The notes below the pieces were generated by a model, which was not told the origin of the DNA, made no database searches, and saw only the letters and a program-made list of their open reading frames with translations. Positions 50,495 to 59,304 of a stretch of DNA of 59,304 nucleotides are shown here, piece after piece (the stretch's first letter is position 1; each line of letters opens with the position of its first letter). The DNA comes from an uncultured Lachnospiraceae bacterium (GTDB lineage Bacteria > Bacillota > Clostridia > Lachnospirales > Lachnospiraceae): positions 1-59,304 of the forward strand of contig CAJUKV010000022.1 of NCBI GenBank assembly GCA_910587305.1, given 5' to 3'. A program made the translations under genes and the position numbers.

Positions 50495-53104
50495 TTATTC
50501 TTCCTCCTCCTCTTTCGGAAGCGTCACATCTTCGTCAAAAAAATCAGAATCTATCTCTCTGTCAGATACATCCTGCTCAGGGATATCCTCCATAGCGTCA
50601 TCAATATTTTCAAATTCGTGATCACCGTCGGAAATTTTTTCCCTTACCTTAGCAATCTGTGCAACCGTTACCCCTTCGTCAAGATTAATGAGCTTCACTC
50701 CGGAAGTAATACGTCCAAGGGTTGAAACGTCTTCCATAGGTATCTGAATAATGATACCGCCTGTGGTAATCATCATAATTTCGTGATCGTCATTGACTGC
50801 CTTAACGCCTACCACATATCCTGTTTTTTCTGTTATTTTGTAACACTTAACGCCTTTTCCTCCACGCTTTTGGACTGTAAATTCATCTAGATAAGTACGT
50901 TTACCCATACCGTTGTCAGATACAATAAGAAGGGAATCTCCTTGATGGTCAAGCTGCATGCCTACAATATCGTCGCCGTCTCCAAGGCTCATACCGATAA
51001 CGCCCATTGAAGCCCTTCCCGTGGCGCGGACATCCGTCTCTTTAAATCTGATACACATTCCATATTTGGTGACAAGGAAAATTTCCGTATCCTTATCCGT
51101 AATTTTTACTTCTATTAATTCGTCGTCATCTCTTAAGTTAATAGCCGCCAATCCATTTTTGCGTACATTGCTGTATTCTATAATACTTGTCTTTTTAACA
51201 ATACCGTTTTTTGTTACCATAAAAAGATTTTTATTTTCTTCATAGTCTTTAACAGGTATAATGGCGCTTATCTTTTCATTTGGATTAAGCTGTAAAATAT
51301 TTACAATTGCAACGCCTCTTGAGGTTCTGCTTCCTTCCGGTATTTCATAAGCCTTTAATCTGTAAACCCTTCCAAAATTCGTAAAAAACATGACATAATG
51401 ATGGGTAGTTGTCATAAGAAGATCCGCAATAAAGTCGTCCTCTATTGTCTGCATCCCCTTAATTCCTTTTCCGCCACGATGCTGGGATTTAAAATTATCG
51501 ATGGTCATGCGTTTGATATATCCCAAATTCGACATGGCAATAATGGTATTTTCATTGGGAACCATGTCTTCCATCGAAATATCAAAGGCATCGTAACCAA
51601 TTTTACTTTTACGATCGTCTCCGAATTTATCGGAAATTTGTTTGATTTCCGTTCTGATAACGCCTAAAAGCTTCTTTTCATCCGCAAGTATCTCTTTCAG
51701 CTCCGCAATTTTAATCAAAAGTTCCTGATGTTCATTTTCGAGCTTTTCCCTTTCCAAACCTGTCAAAGCCCGAAGTCTCATATCCACAATAGCCTGTGAC
51801 TGAACGTCCGTTAAACCAAATCTTTCCATCAGGCTTTCCTTGGCAATCTGCGTACTGCGGCTTCCTCTTATAATTCTAATTACTTCATCAATATTATCTA
51901 GGGCTATCAATAATCCCTGCAAAATATGATCTCTTTCCTCCGCTTTATTTAAATCATATTTTGTTCTTCTGGTAACTACCTCTTCCTGGTGAGATATGTA
52001 AGCCCTGAGCATATCAAGAATGTTTAAAACCTTAGGCTCATTATTAACCAAAGCCAGCATAATAATGCCAAAGGTATCCTGCATTTGCGTGTGTTTAAAC
52101 AAATGATTCAAGATAATATTAGCGCTTGCATCACGGCGAAGCTCTATAACAATACGCATACCTTCCCTGTCAGATTCATCCCTAAGGTCGGTAATTCCAT
52201 CAATTTTTTTTAACTTTACAAGCTCGGCAATTTTTTGAATCAAATTGGCCTTATTTACCATGTAAGGAAGCTCTGTTACAATAATTCTCGATTTGCCGTT
52301 TGGCATAGTCTCAATATCGGTAACAGCGCGGACTCTTACCTTTCCACGGCCTGTTCTGTATGCTTCCTCACTTCCTCTGGTACCTAAAATGATACCTCCT
52401 GTTGGAAAATCAGGCGCTTTTACTATAGAAAGCACCTCTTCTATTTCCGTATCCCTGTCGTCAACAATTCTGTTATCAATAATTTTGATGATAGCTTCAA
52501 CCACTTCCTTCAAATTATGAGGAGGGATATTGGTAGCCATACCAACCGCAATACCTGTAGTGCCATTCACCAAAAGATTGGGATAACGGCTGGGAAGAAC
52601 GGAAGGCTCCTTTTCCGTCTCATCAAAGTTAGGAACAAAATCCACCGTATCCTTATTGATATCGGCAAGCAGTTCCATGGAAATTTTACTTAACCTTGCT
52701 TCCGTATAACGCATAGCGGCGGCGCCGTCGCCATCTACGGAACCAAAATTTCCATGCCCGTCAACCAGTGGATAACGAAATGACCATGGCTGTGCCATAT
52801 TAACCAGAGCACCATATATGGAACTGTCGCCATGAGGATGATACTTACCCATTGTATCGCCGACAATACGCGCGCTTTTTCTGTGGGGTTTGTCGGGTCC
52901 GTTATTCAGTTCAATCATGGAATAAAGAACTCTTCTCTGTACAGGCTTCAAACCATCCCTTACATCCGGAAGCGCTCTTGAAGCAATAACACTCATAGCA
53001 TAATCAATGTAGGACGTTTCCATGGTTTTCTTTAAATCCACATCATGAATTTTATCTATCTCATGGGTTTTATCAAAAATATTATCTTCCACTTTTTCCT
53101 CCAT
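50495..53104 (-). CDS. gyrA: DNA gyrase subunit A
   Basis: An 869-residue type IIA topoisomerase subunit. SYIDYAMSVIASRALPDVRDGLKPVQRRVLY at the start, GKYHPHGDSSIYGALVNMAQPW, and the catalytic Tyr near residue 133 (AMRYTEARLSK). The C-terminal beta-pinwheel contains QKRGGKG (the GyrA box, residues near 740), and a second similar RGGKG block lies near 540. The quinolone-resistance region reads HPHGDSSIYG, with Ser at the two usual positions. The acidic C-terminal tail (DEDVTLPKEEEEE) is typical. It lies 21 bp after gyrB. Confidence 0.98.
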   Translation of the reverse strand: MEEKVEDNIFDKTHEIDKIHDVDLKKTMETSYIDYAMSVIASRALPDVRDGLKPVQRRVLYSMIELNNGPDKPHRKSARIVGDTMGKYHPHGDSSIYGALVNMAQPWSFRYPLVDGHGNFGSVDGDGAAAMRYTEARLSKISMELLADINKDTVDFVPNFDETEKEPSVLPSRYPNLLVNGTTGIAVGMATNIPPHNLKEVVEAIIKIIDNRIVDDRDTEIEEVLSIVKAPDFPTGGIILGTRGSEEAYRTGRGKVRVRAVTDIETMPNGKSRIIVTELPYMVNKANLIQKIAELVKLKKIDGITDLRDESDREGMRIVIELRRDASANIILNHLFKHTQMQDTFGIIMLALVNNEPKVLNILDMLRAYISHQEEVVTRRTKYDLNKAEERDHILQGLLIALDNIDEVIRIIRGSRSTQIAKESLMERFGLTDVQSQAIVDMRLRALTGLEREKLENEHQELLIKIAELKEILADEKKLLGVIRTEIKQISDKFGDDRKSKIGYDAFDISMEDMVPNENTIIAMSNLGYIKRMTIDNFKSQHRGGKGIKGMQTIEDDFIADLLMTTTHHYVMFFTNFGRVYRLKAYEIPEGSRTSRGVAIVNILQLNPNEKISAIIPVKDYEENKNLFMVTKNGIVKKTSIIEYSNVRKNGLAAINLRDDDELIEVKITDKDTEIFLVTKYGMCIRFKETDVRATGRASMGVIGMSLGDGDDIVGMQLDHQGDSLLIVSDNGMGKRTYLDEFTVQKRGGKGVKCYKITEKTGYVVGVKAVNDDHEIMMITTGGIIIQIPMEDVSTLGRITSGVKLINLDEGVTVAQIAKVREKISDGDHEFENIDDAMEDIPEQDVSDREIDSDFFDEDVTLPKEEEEE

Positions 53105-53125
53105 TTAAAAGCGTTTACAAGAAAC

Positions 53126-55054
53126 TTAAATATCCAGATTTTTAACAAATCTGGCATTTTCTTCTATAAATTCACGTCTTGGTTCTACCTTATCACCCAT
53201 TAAAGTTGTAAAGGTAAGATCTATTTCAGATTCTGCCTCTTCATTCATGGTAACGCGCAGAAGAATTCTTTTTGCAGGATCCATCGTCGTATCCCATAAT
53301 TGCTCAGGATCCATCTCTCCAAGACCTTTATAACGCTGAATCTTATTGTTTTGATCCCGCCCTACTTCGGAAAGAATCCTATCCAATTCTTCATCGCTGT
53401 AGGCATACCATACATTCTTATTTTTTTCCAGCTTATAAAGAGGAGGCTGCGCCAAATATACATATCCCTGTTTAATGAGCTCCGGCATAAACCGGTATAA
53501 AAATGTGAGAAGTAATGTTGCAATATGCGCTCCGTCCACATCCGCATCCGTCATAATAATAATTTTATGATACCTTAATTTTGAAATATCAAAATCCTCA
53601 TGAATACCGGTTCCAAAAGCGGTGATCATTGCTTTGATTTCAGCATTTCCATATATTTTATCAAGCCTTGCCTTTTCCACATTCAAAATCTTACCGCGCA
53701 GAGGAAGAATTGCCTGGGTTGCACGGCTTCTTGCCGTCTTTGCGCTTCCGCCGGCGGAGTCTCCCTCCACAATATAAATCTCGCAATTTTCCGGGTTCTT
53801 ATCGGAACAATCCGCCAATTTTCCGGGAAGAGCGGCGCTTTCAAGGGCAGTTTTCCTTCTTGTCAAGTCTCTTGCCTTTCTGGCCGCATCCCTTGCACGC
53901 TGGGCAAGAATTGACTTTTCACATATTAATTTTGCCACGGCAGGATTTTGTTCCAGAAAATAAGTAAGTTGTTCGCTTACAATATTATCTACCGCATTCC
54001 TAGCCTCCGAATTTCCAAGTTTTTGTTTGGTCTGTCCTTCAAACTGGGGATCTTCTACTTTTATACTGACAATTGCCGTCAATCCTTCTCTTATATCTTC
54101 ACCTGTAAGGTTAGGCTCGTTTTCTTTTAATAATTTATTGTTTCTTGCATAATCATTAAAGGTTTTAGTAAGTGCATTACGAAAACCAACTAAATGAGTG
54201 CCTCCCTCAGGGGTATTAATATTATTTACAAAGCTATAAGAGCTTTCCGTATAAGAATCATTATGCTGCATGGCAACTTCCACATAAACGTTATTCTTGC
54301 TGCCCTCAAAATACATAATATTATCATACAAAGGAGTTTTACTTTTGTTTAAATAAGTTACAAATTCCTTTATACCACCTTCATAATGGAATTTTCTCTC
54401 AACAGGCGCTTTTCCTTCTTCCACTCTTTCATCTCTTAAAATAATAAGGAGACCTTTGGTGAGAAAGGCCATTTCCCGAAGTCTTTGCTTTAAAATATCA
54501 AATTCAAATTCCGTTGTTTCCTGAAAAATCGTAGCATCAGGTTTAAAGGAAACCTTTGTTCCCGTTTTTTCTCTTTCACATTCACCAATTACTTCCAGGG
54601 AATAACATACATGCCCTCTTTCATATCTTTGCTTATAAACCTTCCCATCCAAATAAATTTCAACTTCAAGCCAATCGGACAAAGCGTTTACTACGGAAGC
54701 ACCTACCCCATGTAAACCGCCGGAAACCTTATATCCTCCTCCTCCAAATTTGCCACCCGCATGAAGTACGGTAAAAACAACTTCCACTGCAGGAAGTCCC
54801 GCTTTATGATTAATTCCAACAGGTATACCCCTTCCATTATCGGTTACAGTGACAGAGTTATCCTCATTAATTGTAACTGTAATGGTGTCGCAATACCCTG
54901 CAAGAGCTTCATCAACAGAATTATCCACTATTTCATATACAAGATGATGAAGACCTCTGCCGGACGTGGAACCAATATACATACCAGGCCTTTTTCTAAC
55001 TGCTTCAAGCCCCTCCAATATCTGAATCTGATCTGCACCGTAATCGTTATTCAT
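53126..55054 (-). CDS. gyrB: DNA gyrase subunit B
   Basis: A 642-residue ATPase subunit. GHKL motifs EIVDNSVDEALAGY, VTDNGRGIPVGI and GGLHGVGASVVNALS; TOPRIM motifs YIVEGDSAGGSAK and IIIMTDADVDGAHI; C-terminal QRYKGLGEMDPEQLWDTTM. All catalytic residues appear intact. Together with GyrA it introduces negative supercoils. The gene starts with ATG 55054, 59 bp after the recF stop. Confidence 0.98.
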   Translation of the reverse strand: MNNDYGADQIQILEGLEAVRKRPGMYIGSTSGRGLHHLVYEIVDNSVDEALAGYCDTITVTINEDNSVTVTDNGRGIPVGINHKAGLPAVEVVFTVLHAGGKFGGGGYKVSGGLHGVGASVVNALSDWLEVEIYLDGKVYKQRYERGHVCYSLEVIGECEREKTGTKVSFKPDATIFQETTEFEFDILKQRLREMAFLTKGLLIILRDERVEEGKAPVERKFHYEGGIKEFVTYLNKSKTPLYDNIMYFEGSKNNVYVEVAMQHNDSYTESSYSFVNNINTPEGGTHLVGFRNALTKTFNDYARNNKLLKENEPNLTGEDIREGLTAIVSIKVEDPQFEGQTKQKLGNSEARNAVDNIVSEQLTYFLEQNPAVAKLICEKSILAQRARDAARKARDLTRRKTALESAALPGKLADCSDKNPENCEIYIVEGDSAGGSAKTARSRATQAILPLRGKILNVEKARLDKIYGNAEIKAMITAFGTGIHEDFDISKLRYHKIIIMTDADVDGAHIATLLLTFLYRFMPELIKQGYVYLAQPPLYKLEKNKNVWYAYSDEELDRILSEVGRDQNNKIQRYKGLGEMDPEQLWDTTMDPAKRILLRVTMNEEAESEIDLTFTTLMGDKVEPRREFIEENARFVKNLDI

Positions 55055-55113
55055 ATAAAATCCATGTCCTTTCCATCAAATCAAAAAATATCTATTATCC
55101 TCTACCTTGTCGT

Positions 55114-56199
55114 TTACGACATTACTTCCACACTACCTCCGGTAACTTTTAATATTTTATTTATTTTAAACCTGTTATTCACAAATTCATCCAAACCCGT
55201 ACAGGTGATAATTGTTTGTATATCGCCTATACTGTTTAAAAGATAATTTTGCCTGTTACTATCCAATTCGGAAAGAACATCGTCTAAAAGAAGAACAGGC
55301 GAATCTCTTTTCATTTTTTTTACCAACTCTATTTCTGACAACTTTAAGGACAAAGCAGCCGTCCTTTGTTGTCCCTGTGAACCAAATTTGCGTATATCAA
55401 TTCCATTCACAATAAAGGAAAAGTCGTCTCTGTGAGGTCCGGTGGATGTTATCTTTGCATGTACATCCTTCTCCTGATTTTCTTTCATTTTCCTTTCAAA
55501 ATTTTCTATTTCAACATCAGGTTCATATTTGATAACCAAATTTTCTTTTCCGCCGGATAATTTACTATGTATATCAGATATAATTTCACAAAGCTGCTTT
55601 GAAAAAAGCTCTCTTCTTTCAATAATTTTACTTCCAAAAGAGATAAGCTGTGAATCCCATATATTTAAGGTTTCTTTCAGGCTTGGATTAAAATACATAT
55701 CTTTTAAAAGCTTGTTTCTCTGACTAATAATTTTATTATAATGATTGAGATTATAAAGATAAAAGCTGTCTAACTGACAAAGCTCCATATCTGCAAATCT
55801 TCTTCTTTCCGCCGGTCCATTTTTTATAATCGAAAGATCTTCCGGTGAAAAAAATACTACATTTAAAAGACCAAGCAGCTCCGCAGCCTTTTTTATTTTT
55901 TGCCCGTCTATCGCTATTCCCTTTGATTTGCTTTTGCGAAGATGCATATCTACCCTGTACTCCACAGCCTCTTTTAAAAGACAGGTTCTGATATGAGCTT
56001 CTTCCTTATCAAAATTTATAATTTCCTTATCCTTACTTCCTTTATGGGACTTTGTTGTAGACGAAACATAAATCGCTTCCAGAATATTTGTCTTGCCCTG
56101 GGCGTTATCCCCATAAAGTATATTGGTTCCTTCATCAAAGCTTATATTTAATGTTTCATAATTTCTGAAATCAGCCAGTTCAAGAGATTTAATAATCAT
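55114..56199 (-). CDS. recF: DNA replication and repair protein RecF
   Basis: A 361-residue SMC-like ATPase. Walker A ILYGDNAQGKTNILEAI near residue 30; FFSPEDLSIIKNGPAERRRFAD; signature KFGSQGQQRTAALSLKLSE near 290; Walker B PVLLLDDVLSELDSNR near 310. It loads RecA at gaps with RecO/RecR. Follows the yaaA-like gene by 39 bp. Confidence 0.97.
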   Translation of the reverse strand: MIIKSLELADFRNYETLNISFDEGTNILYGDNAQGKTNILEAIYVSSTTKSHKGSKDKEIINFDKEEAHIRTCLLKEAVEYRVDMHLRKSKSKGIAIDGQKIKKAAELLGLLNVVFFSPEDLSIIKNGPAERRRFADMELCQLDSFYLYNLNHYNKIISQRNKLLKDMYFNPSLKETLNIWDSQLISFGSKIIERRELFSKQLCEIISDIHSKLSGGKENLVIKYEPDVEIENFERKMKENQEKDVHAKITSTGPHRDDFSFIVNGIDIRKFGSQGQQRTAALSLKLSEIELVKKMKRDSPVLLLDDVLSELDSNRQNYLLNSIGDIQTIITCTGLDEFVNNRFKINKILKVTGGSVEVMS

Positions 56200-56238
56200 C
56201 TTAAGTTTTCAACCTTCCAGCCTTTCTGTAAAGATAAA

Positions 56239-56448
56239 TCAATCTGCAATCTTAATCTGGTTTCCTTCAAATTCTACAACATCTCCCTTATATAATTTTT
56301 TTCCTCTTCTGGTTTCCACTTCTCCGTTTACCTTAACCAAACCATCCTGAATAGCAAATTTAGCGTCCACACCTGATTGAACCAAATTAGCTGCCTTGAG
56401 CGCCTGCCCTAATTTTATATAATCGTCTTTTAAATTTATTATTTCCAT
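56239..56448 (-). CDS. yaaA: S4-domain RNA-binding protein (YaaA/RlbA)
   Basis: A 69-residue S4 protein: IKLGQALKAANLVQSGVDAKFAIQDGLVKVNGEVETRRGKKLYKGDVVEF (landmarks L13, G21, V34). It is the standard small gene between dnaN and recF in Firmicutes; it binds RNA and is linked to ribosome assembly. Confidence 0.93.
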   Translation of the reverse strand: MEIINLKDDYIKLGQALKAANLVQSGVDAKFAIQDGLVKVNGEVETRRGKKLYKGDVVEFEGNQIKIAD

Positions 56449-56486
56449 TTTTTTCCTCTTTAATCAAATCTCTACAGATGGTATTT

Positions 56487-57596
56487 TTAATTTACCGTAG
56501 TAAAATTAACGGGAAGTATCAGGTAAATATAACTTTCAGCAGCATCCTTTATAAAACAAGGCGCTTTAGGATTTACCAGATAAACATTAATTTGTTCATC
56601 TTCTATTACACGCAAGGCGTCTATCATAAATTTAGGATTAAAACCAATCATCAAATCCTTTCCTTGTTTTGTAATATCAATTTCTTCATTCATACTTCCT
56701 ATGGTAGAATTAATTTTAAGCTCCAATACGCCATCCGTAATATTTATGATGATAGGTTTCTTATCCCCTTCTTTTACAAGAAGGGTAGCCCTGTCAATAC
56801 ATTCTAACAATTCCTTTTTATTAATGGTCACCTTTGTCTCATAATCGCTGGAGAGCATCTGTTCAATTCTAAAATATTCTCCCTCAATCAATCTGGATAC
56901 TACCGTAGTCTTATCAAATTCAAATACAATATGCTTTCCTGTAAAGAAAATAGATACATCCTTATCTGCATCTCCGGAAAGAATTTTACTGATTTCATTC
57001 AACGTTTTCCCCGGAACCACTACTTTTTTGGAAGGATAGCTATTTTTTAATCCTATCTTACGAATTGAAATCCTATGGCCGTCAAGAGAAACAACTTTTA
57101 AAGTGTCCCCGTTTATATCGAACAATTCTCCTGTCATCAATTTGTTATTGTCATTGTCTGAAATTGAAAAAATAGTTTGTCTTACCACTTCCTTTAAGGT
57201 AAACTGGGACAGTACAATGTGATCTATTTTTTCAATGGAGGGAAGATACGAAAAATCTTCTCCTGATTTTCCTATAATTGTGAACTTTGCCTTTTCACAT
57301 ACAATATTTGTTTTAAAGGATTTATCCGTTTCAAGGATTACCTGATTGTCAGGAAGCTTTCTTACAATATCAAGGAAAATTTTTGCATCAAGGGCTATTT
57401 GACCTTTTTCAACAATATCTCCTTCTATTATTGTTTCAATACCAAGTTCCATGTCATTGGCAATTAATTTAATATTTCTTCCTGTGGCATCTATTAAAAT
57501 ACATTCAAGAATAGACATTGTAGTTTTATTAGGAACAGCTTTTGAAACAATCTGTACTCCGTTTAACAGGTTTGATTTACTGCAAATTAATTTCAT
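56487..57596 (-). CDS. dnaN: DNA polymerase III subunit beta (sliding clamp)
   Basis: A 369-residue clamp protein with three DnaN domains. MKLICSKSNLLNGVQIVSKAVPNKTTMSILECILIDA at the start, FLDIVRKLPDN, KVVSLDGHRISI and IMLPVNF-like IYLILPVNFTTVN at the C-terminus. Two molecules encircle DNA and tether the polymerase. It follows the origin gap after dnaA. Confidence 0.97.
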   Translation of the reverse strand: MKLICSKSNLLNGVQIVSKAVPNKTTMSILECILIDATGRNIKLIANDMELGIETIIEGDIVEKGQIALDAKIFLDIVRKLPDNQVILETDKSFKTNIVCEKAKFTIIGKSGEDFSYLPSIEKIDHIVLSQFTLKEVVRQTIFSISDNDNNKLMTGELFDINGDTLKVVSLDGHRISIRKIGLKNSYPSKKVVVPGKTLNEISKILSGDADKDVSIFFTGKHIVFEFDKTTVVSRLIEGEYFRIEQMLSSDYETKVTINKKELLECIDRATLLVKEGDKKPIIINITDGVLELKINSTIGSMNEEIDITKQGKDLMIGFNPKFMIDALRVIEDEQINVYLVNPKAPCFIKDAAESYIYLILPVNFTTVN

Positions 57597-57873
57597 TTAA
57601 TTATGACTTCCTTTCTTATTTAAAATAATCCACAAGGATAACATTAGCAAAAAATACGAAATCTAATATGAAAAAATATTTTCAGTGCCCTATTAATATA
57701 TAATGAATTTAGTAATAATATTTAATAAGGGGTGTTAATTTGTGTATAACTCTTTTATTATACTATTTTTCAATGAAAAATGAAATGTAAAACATGTGGA
57801 TAAAACAAATTTTAAAAATTTTCTTTGGGAATAACCTTTTTATTATCCTCAATATAGCTTAAAAGGTTCATGT
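57597..57873. other. Probable replication origin (oriC) between dnaA and dnaN
   Basis: A 277-bp AT-rich gap. A perfect DnaA box TGTGGATAA lies at 57795-57803, one-mismatch boxes TAATCCACA at 57626-57634 and TGTGTATAA at 57741-57749. AT-rich stretches at about 57660-57725 and 57805-57860 may be unwinding elements. Firmicutes origins commonly lie at dnaA, before and/or after it. Confidence 0.6.
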
Positions 57874-59220
57874 TTAATCAGAATTTATTTTTTTTCGAAT
57901 GATTTCTATTCTGTTTTTAAGCTCTGCATTTGTTTTAATATCCTCCGTTATTTTTTCAATACCGTGGATAACTGTAGTGTGGTCCTTTTTTCCAAGGGCT
58001 TTGCCAATACTTTGTAAAGATTCCTCTGTTAAATGTCTACATAAATACATACAAATCTGCCTTGGCTGCACAAATTCTGAATTTCTCTTTCTTGACACAA
58101 TATCCTCGGGTGAAATACTAAAGTGCTCGGCTACTATATCTATAATAAGCTTTGGGGTAACTTGTCTGGTTGCATTGGAGGATATAATATCTTTTAAAGC
58201 TTCCTGTACATTTTCTAAAGTGATGTCAAGTTTATTGAGTCTTGCAAAGGCAATCACTTTATTATAAGCGCCTTCTAATTCCCTGATATTTGATTTAATA
58301 TTTGTTGCAATATATTGAAATACTTCTTCTTTTATCTCTTTATTATAATTTTCCGCATTTTTTTTCAAAATAGCATAACGGGTTTCATAATCAGGAGGCT
58401 GTATATCTGCAATAAGGCCCCATTCAAAGCGTGAACGAAATCTTTCTTCCAAGGTTTCCATTTCTTTTGGCGGTTTATCAGATGAAAGAATAATTTGTTT
58501 ACCTGCGGAATGAAGTACATTAAAGGTATGAAAAAATTCTTCCTGTGTACTTTCCTTACCTATGATAAATTGTACGTCGTCAATCAAAAGAACATCTACA
58601 GTTCTGTATTTTTCCCTGAGCCTGTTCATTTTTGCAGCGTTACCGCTTCGGATAGATTCAATTACTTCATTTGTAAATTGCTCTGAGGTAACATAAAGCA
58701 CTTTCATATCAGGATTTTGATCCAGTATAAAGTGGCCAATTGAGTGCATCAGGTGAGTTTTGCCAAGGCCGGCTCCTCCGTATAAGTAAAGAGGATTGTA
58801 TGCTTCGCCGGGAGATTCTGCTACGGCCAGGGAAGCAGAATGGGCAAATTTATTGTTTCCTCCTACAACAAAAGTGTCAAATCTATATTTTGAATTTAGG
58901 TTGGCATTTATGTAATTGATGTTATATACTGCTTTGGAGGAGGCTGCTTCTTTTTCCGCATCTTTTTCAAGGATGAAAGAAATATCGTAAGTGTGATCCA
59001 TCATTTCAGATATTGTTACTTGAAAATAGCTTTTATACTTAGAAGAAATATATTTAAGGGCATGGGCCTGATCAGAAGGAATCATGATTGTCACAATGTC
59101 ATCTTTTTCACTGTAAAAGTTTAAAGGCTTTACCCATGTATTGTAGGAAATATCTGACAAATCATATTCTGTTCTAAGAGTTTCTTTAATTATATCCCAT
59201 TTTTCTTTAATTAAGTCCAT
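57874..59220 (-). CDS. dnaA: Chromosomal replication initiator protein DnaA
   Basis: A 448-residue AAA+ initiator. N-terminal domain I (IKETLRTEYDLSDISYNTWVKPL), Walker A LYGGAGLGKTHLMHSIGH near 148, Walker B VDVLLIDDVQFI near 210, sensor RFRSRFEWGL, and the C-terminal DNA-binding motif GKKDHTTVIHGIEKI near 425. It binds DnaA boxes and opens oriC. ATG 59220 follows GGGGGTATC. Confidence 0.98.
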   Translation of the reverse strand: MDLIKEKWDIIKETLRTEYDLSDISYNTWVKPLNFYSEKDDIVTIMIPSDQAHALKYISSKYKSYFQVTISEMMDHTYDISFILEKDAEKEAASSKAVYNINYINANLNSKYRFDTFVVGGNNKFAHSASLAVAESPGEAYNPLYLYGGAGLGKTHLMHSIGHFILDQNPDMKVLYVTSEQFTNEVIESIRSGNAAKMNRLREKYRTVDVLLIDDVQFIIGKESTQEEFFHTFNVLHSAGKQIILSSDKPPKEMETLEERFRSRFEWGLIADIQPPDYETRYAILKKNAENYNKEIKEEVFQYIATNIKSNIRELEGAYNKVIAFARLNKLDITLENVQEALKDIISSNATRQVTPKLIIDIVAEHFSISPEDIVSRKRNSEFVQPRQICMYLCRHLTEESLQSIGKALGKKDHTTVIHGIEKITEDIKTNAELKNRIEIIRKKINSD

Positions 59221-59259
59221 TAGATACCCCCATATAATAAGTAAAAACTACTCAATTTT

Positions 59260-59288
59260 ATCTTAATATAAATAGGATGAAATTTCAA
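59260..59288 (-). promoter_or_regulatory. Probable dnaA promoter
   Basis: On the minus strand TTGAAA (59288-59283), a 17-bp spacer and TAAGAT (59265-59260), 40 bp before the dnaA start. Moderate match; only 84 bp upstream of dnaA are in the window. Confidence 0.45.
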
Positions 59289-59304
59289 ACTATTTTTAGT
59301 TTAC

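Overview
The window looks like a piece of a Lachnospiraceae (Clostridia, Firmicutes) chromosome around the replication origin. Evidence: the dnaA-dnaN-yaaA-recF-gyrB-gyrA block (50495-59220) with DnaA boxes between dnaA and dnaN, strong AGGAGG-type ribosome binding sites, a flagellin/FliS pair, a BofA homologue, and gene families typical of that group. The genus assignment is inference. Most genes lie on the minus strand, that is, transcribed away from the origin.

Region 1 (1 to about 9494) is one end of an integrated mobile element, most likely a prophage or phage-plasmid. A tightly packed minus-strand operon carries two DNA methyltransferases, an HNH-like protein, a DUF7768/4406-like protein, an RNase H-like protein, a HUH (rolling-circle) replication protein and several small unknowns. 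A divergent Xre-type repressor follows, then a zinc-ribbon membrane protein and a large serine recombinase at the element edge. In the only long gap of the minus-strand operon, just upstream of the rep gene, a consensus sigma-A promoter and an intrinsic terminator on the opposite strand define a probable ~67-nt antisense RNA. This resembles plasmid copy-number control and is the most interesting candidate system here.

The element is inserted inside a cpaF/tadA-type pilus ATPase gene. Homology breaks just after the conserved MRPE residues, so the ATPase loses its C-terminal part. The host tadZ/cpaE-like gene lies directly upstream; the rest of the Tad cluster should be on the far side of the element, outside the window.

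Region 2 (10-29.8 kb, host) holds tadZ-like, bofA-like, DUF2508, a flagellar group (large FliK-like protein, flagellin, FliS), glgB, a large TPR/degenerate AAA+ protein, rsmA, tatD, tRNA-Lys(CTT), an ArsP-type permease, araB, an AraM/glycerol-1-phosphate dehydrogenase homologue and rlmI.

Region 3 (29.8-50.5 kb) holds membrane and envelope genes (DUF1624 acyltransferase, a MurG glycosyltransferase, an MBOAT/SGNH acyltransfer pair), exonuclease III, a double PII-like protein next to a DUF1538 membrane protein, a DUF2975-HTH-DUF4173 operon, an AraC regulator, an ABC-F ribosome-protection protein with an apparent transcription attenuator, araD plus a second FGGY kinase, and a flotillin. Region 4 (50.5-59.3 kb) is the origin block.

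Host intergenic regions carry a short dispersed repeat (core AACAAACGCTG...CTTCGC...CAGCTWATTG) in at least five copies and a 153-bp palindromic element with 22-bp perfect terminal inverted repeats. All counts were made by eye; no database search was possible.
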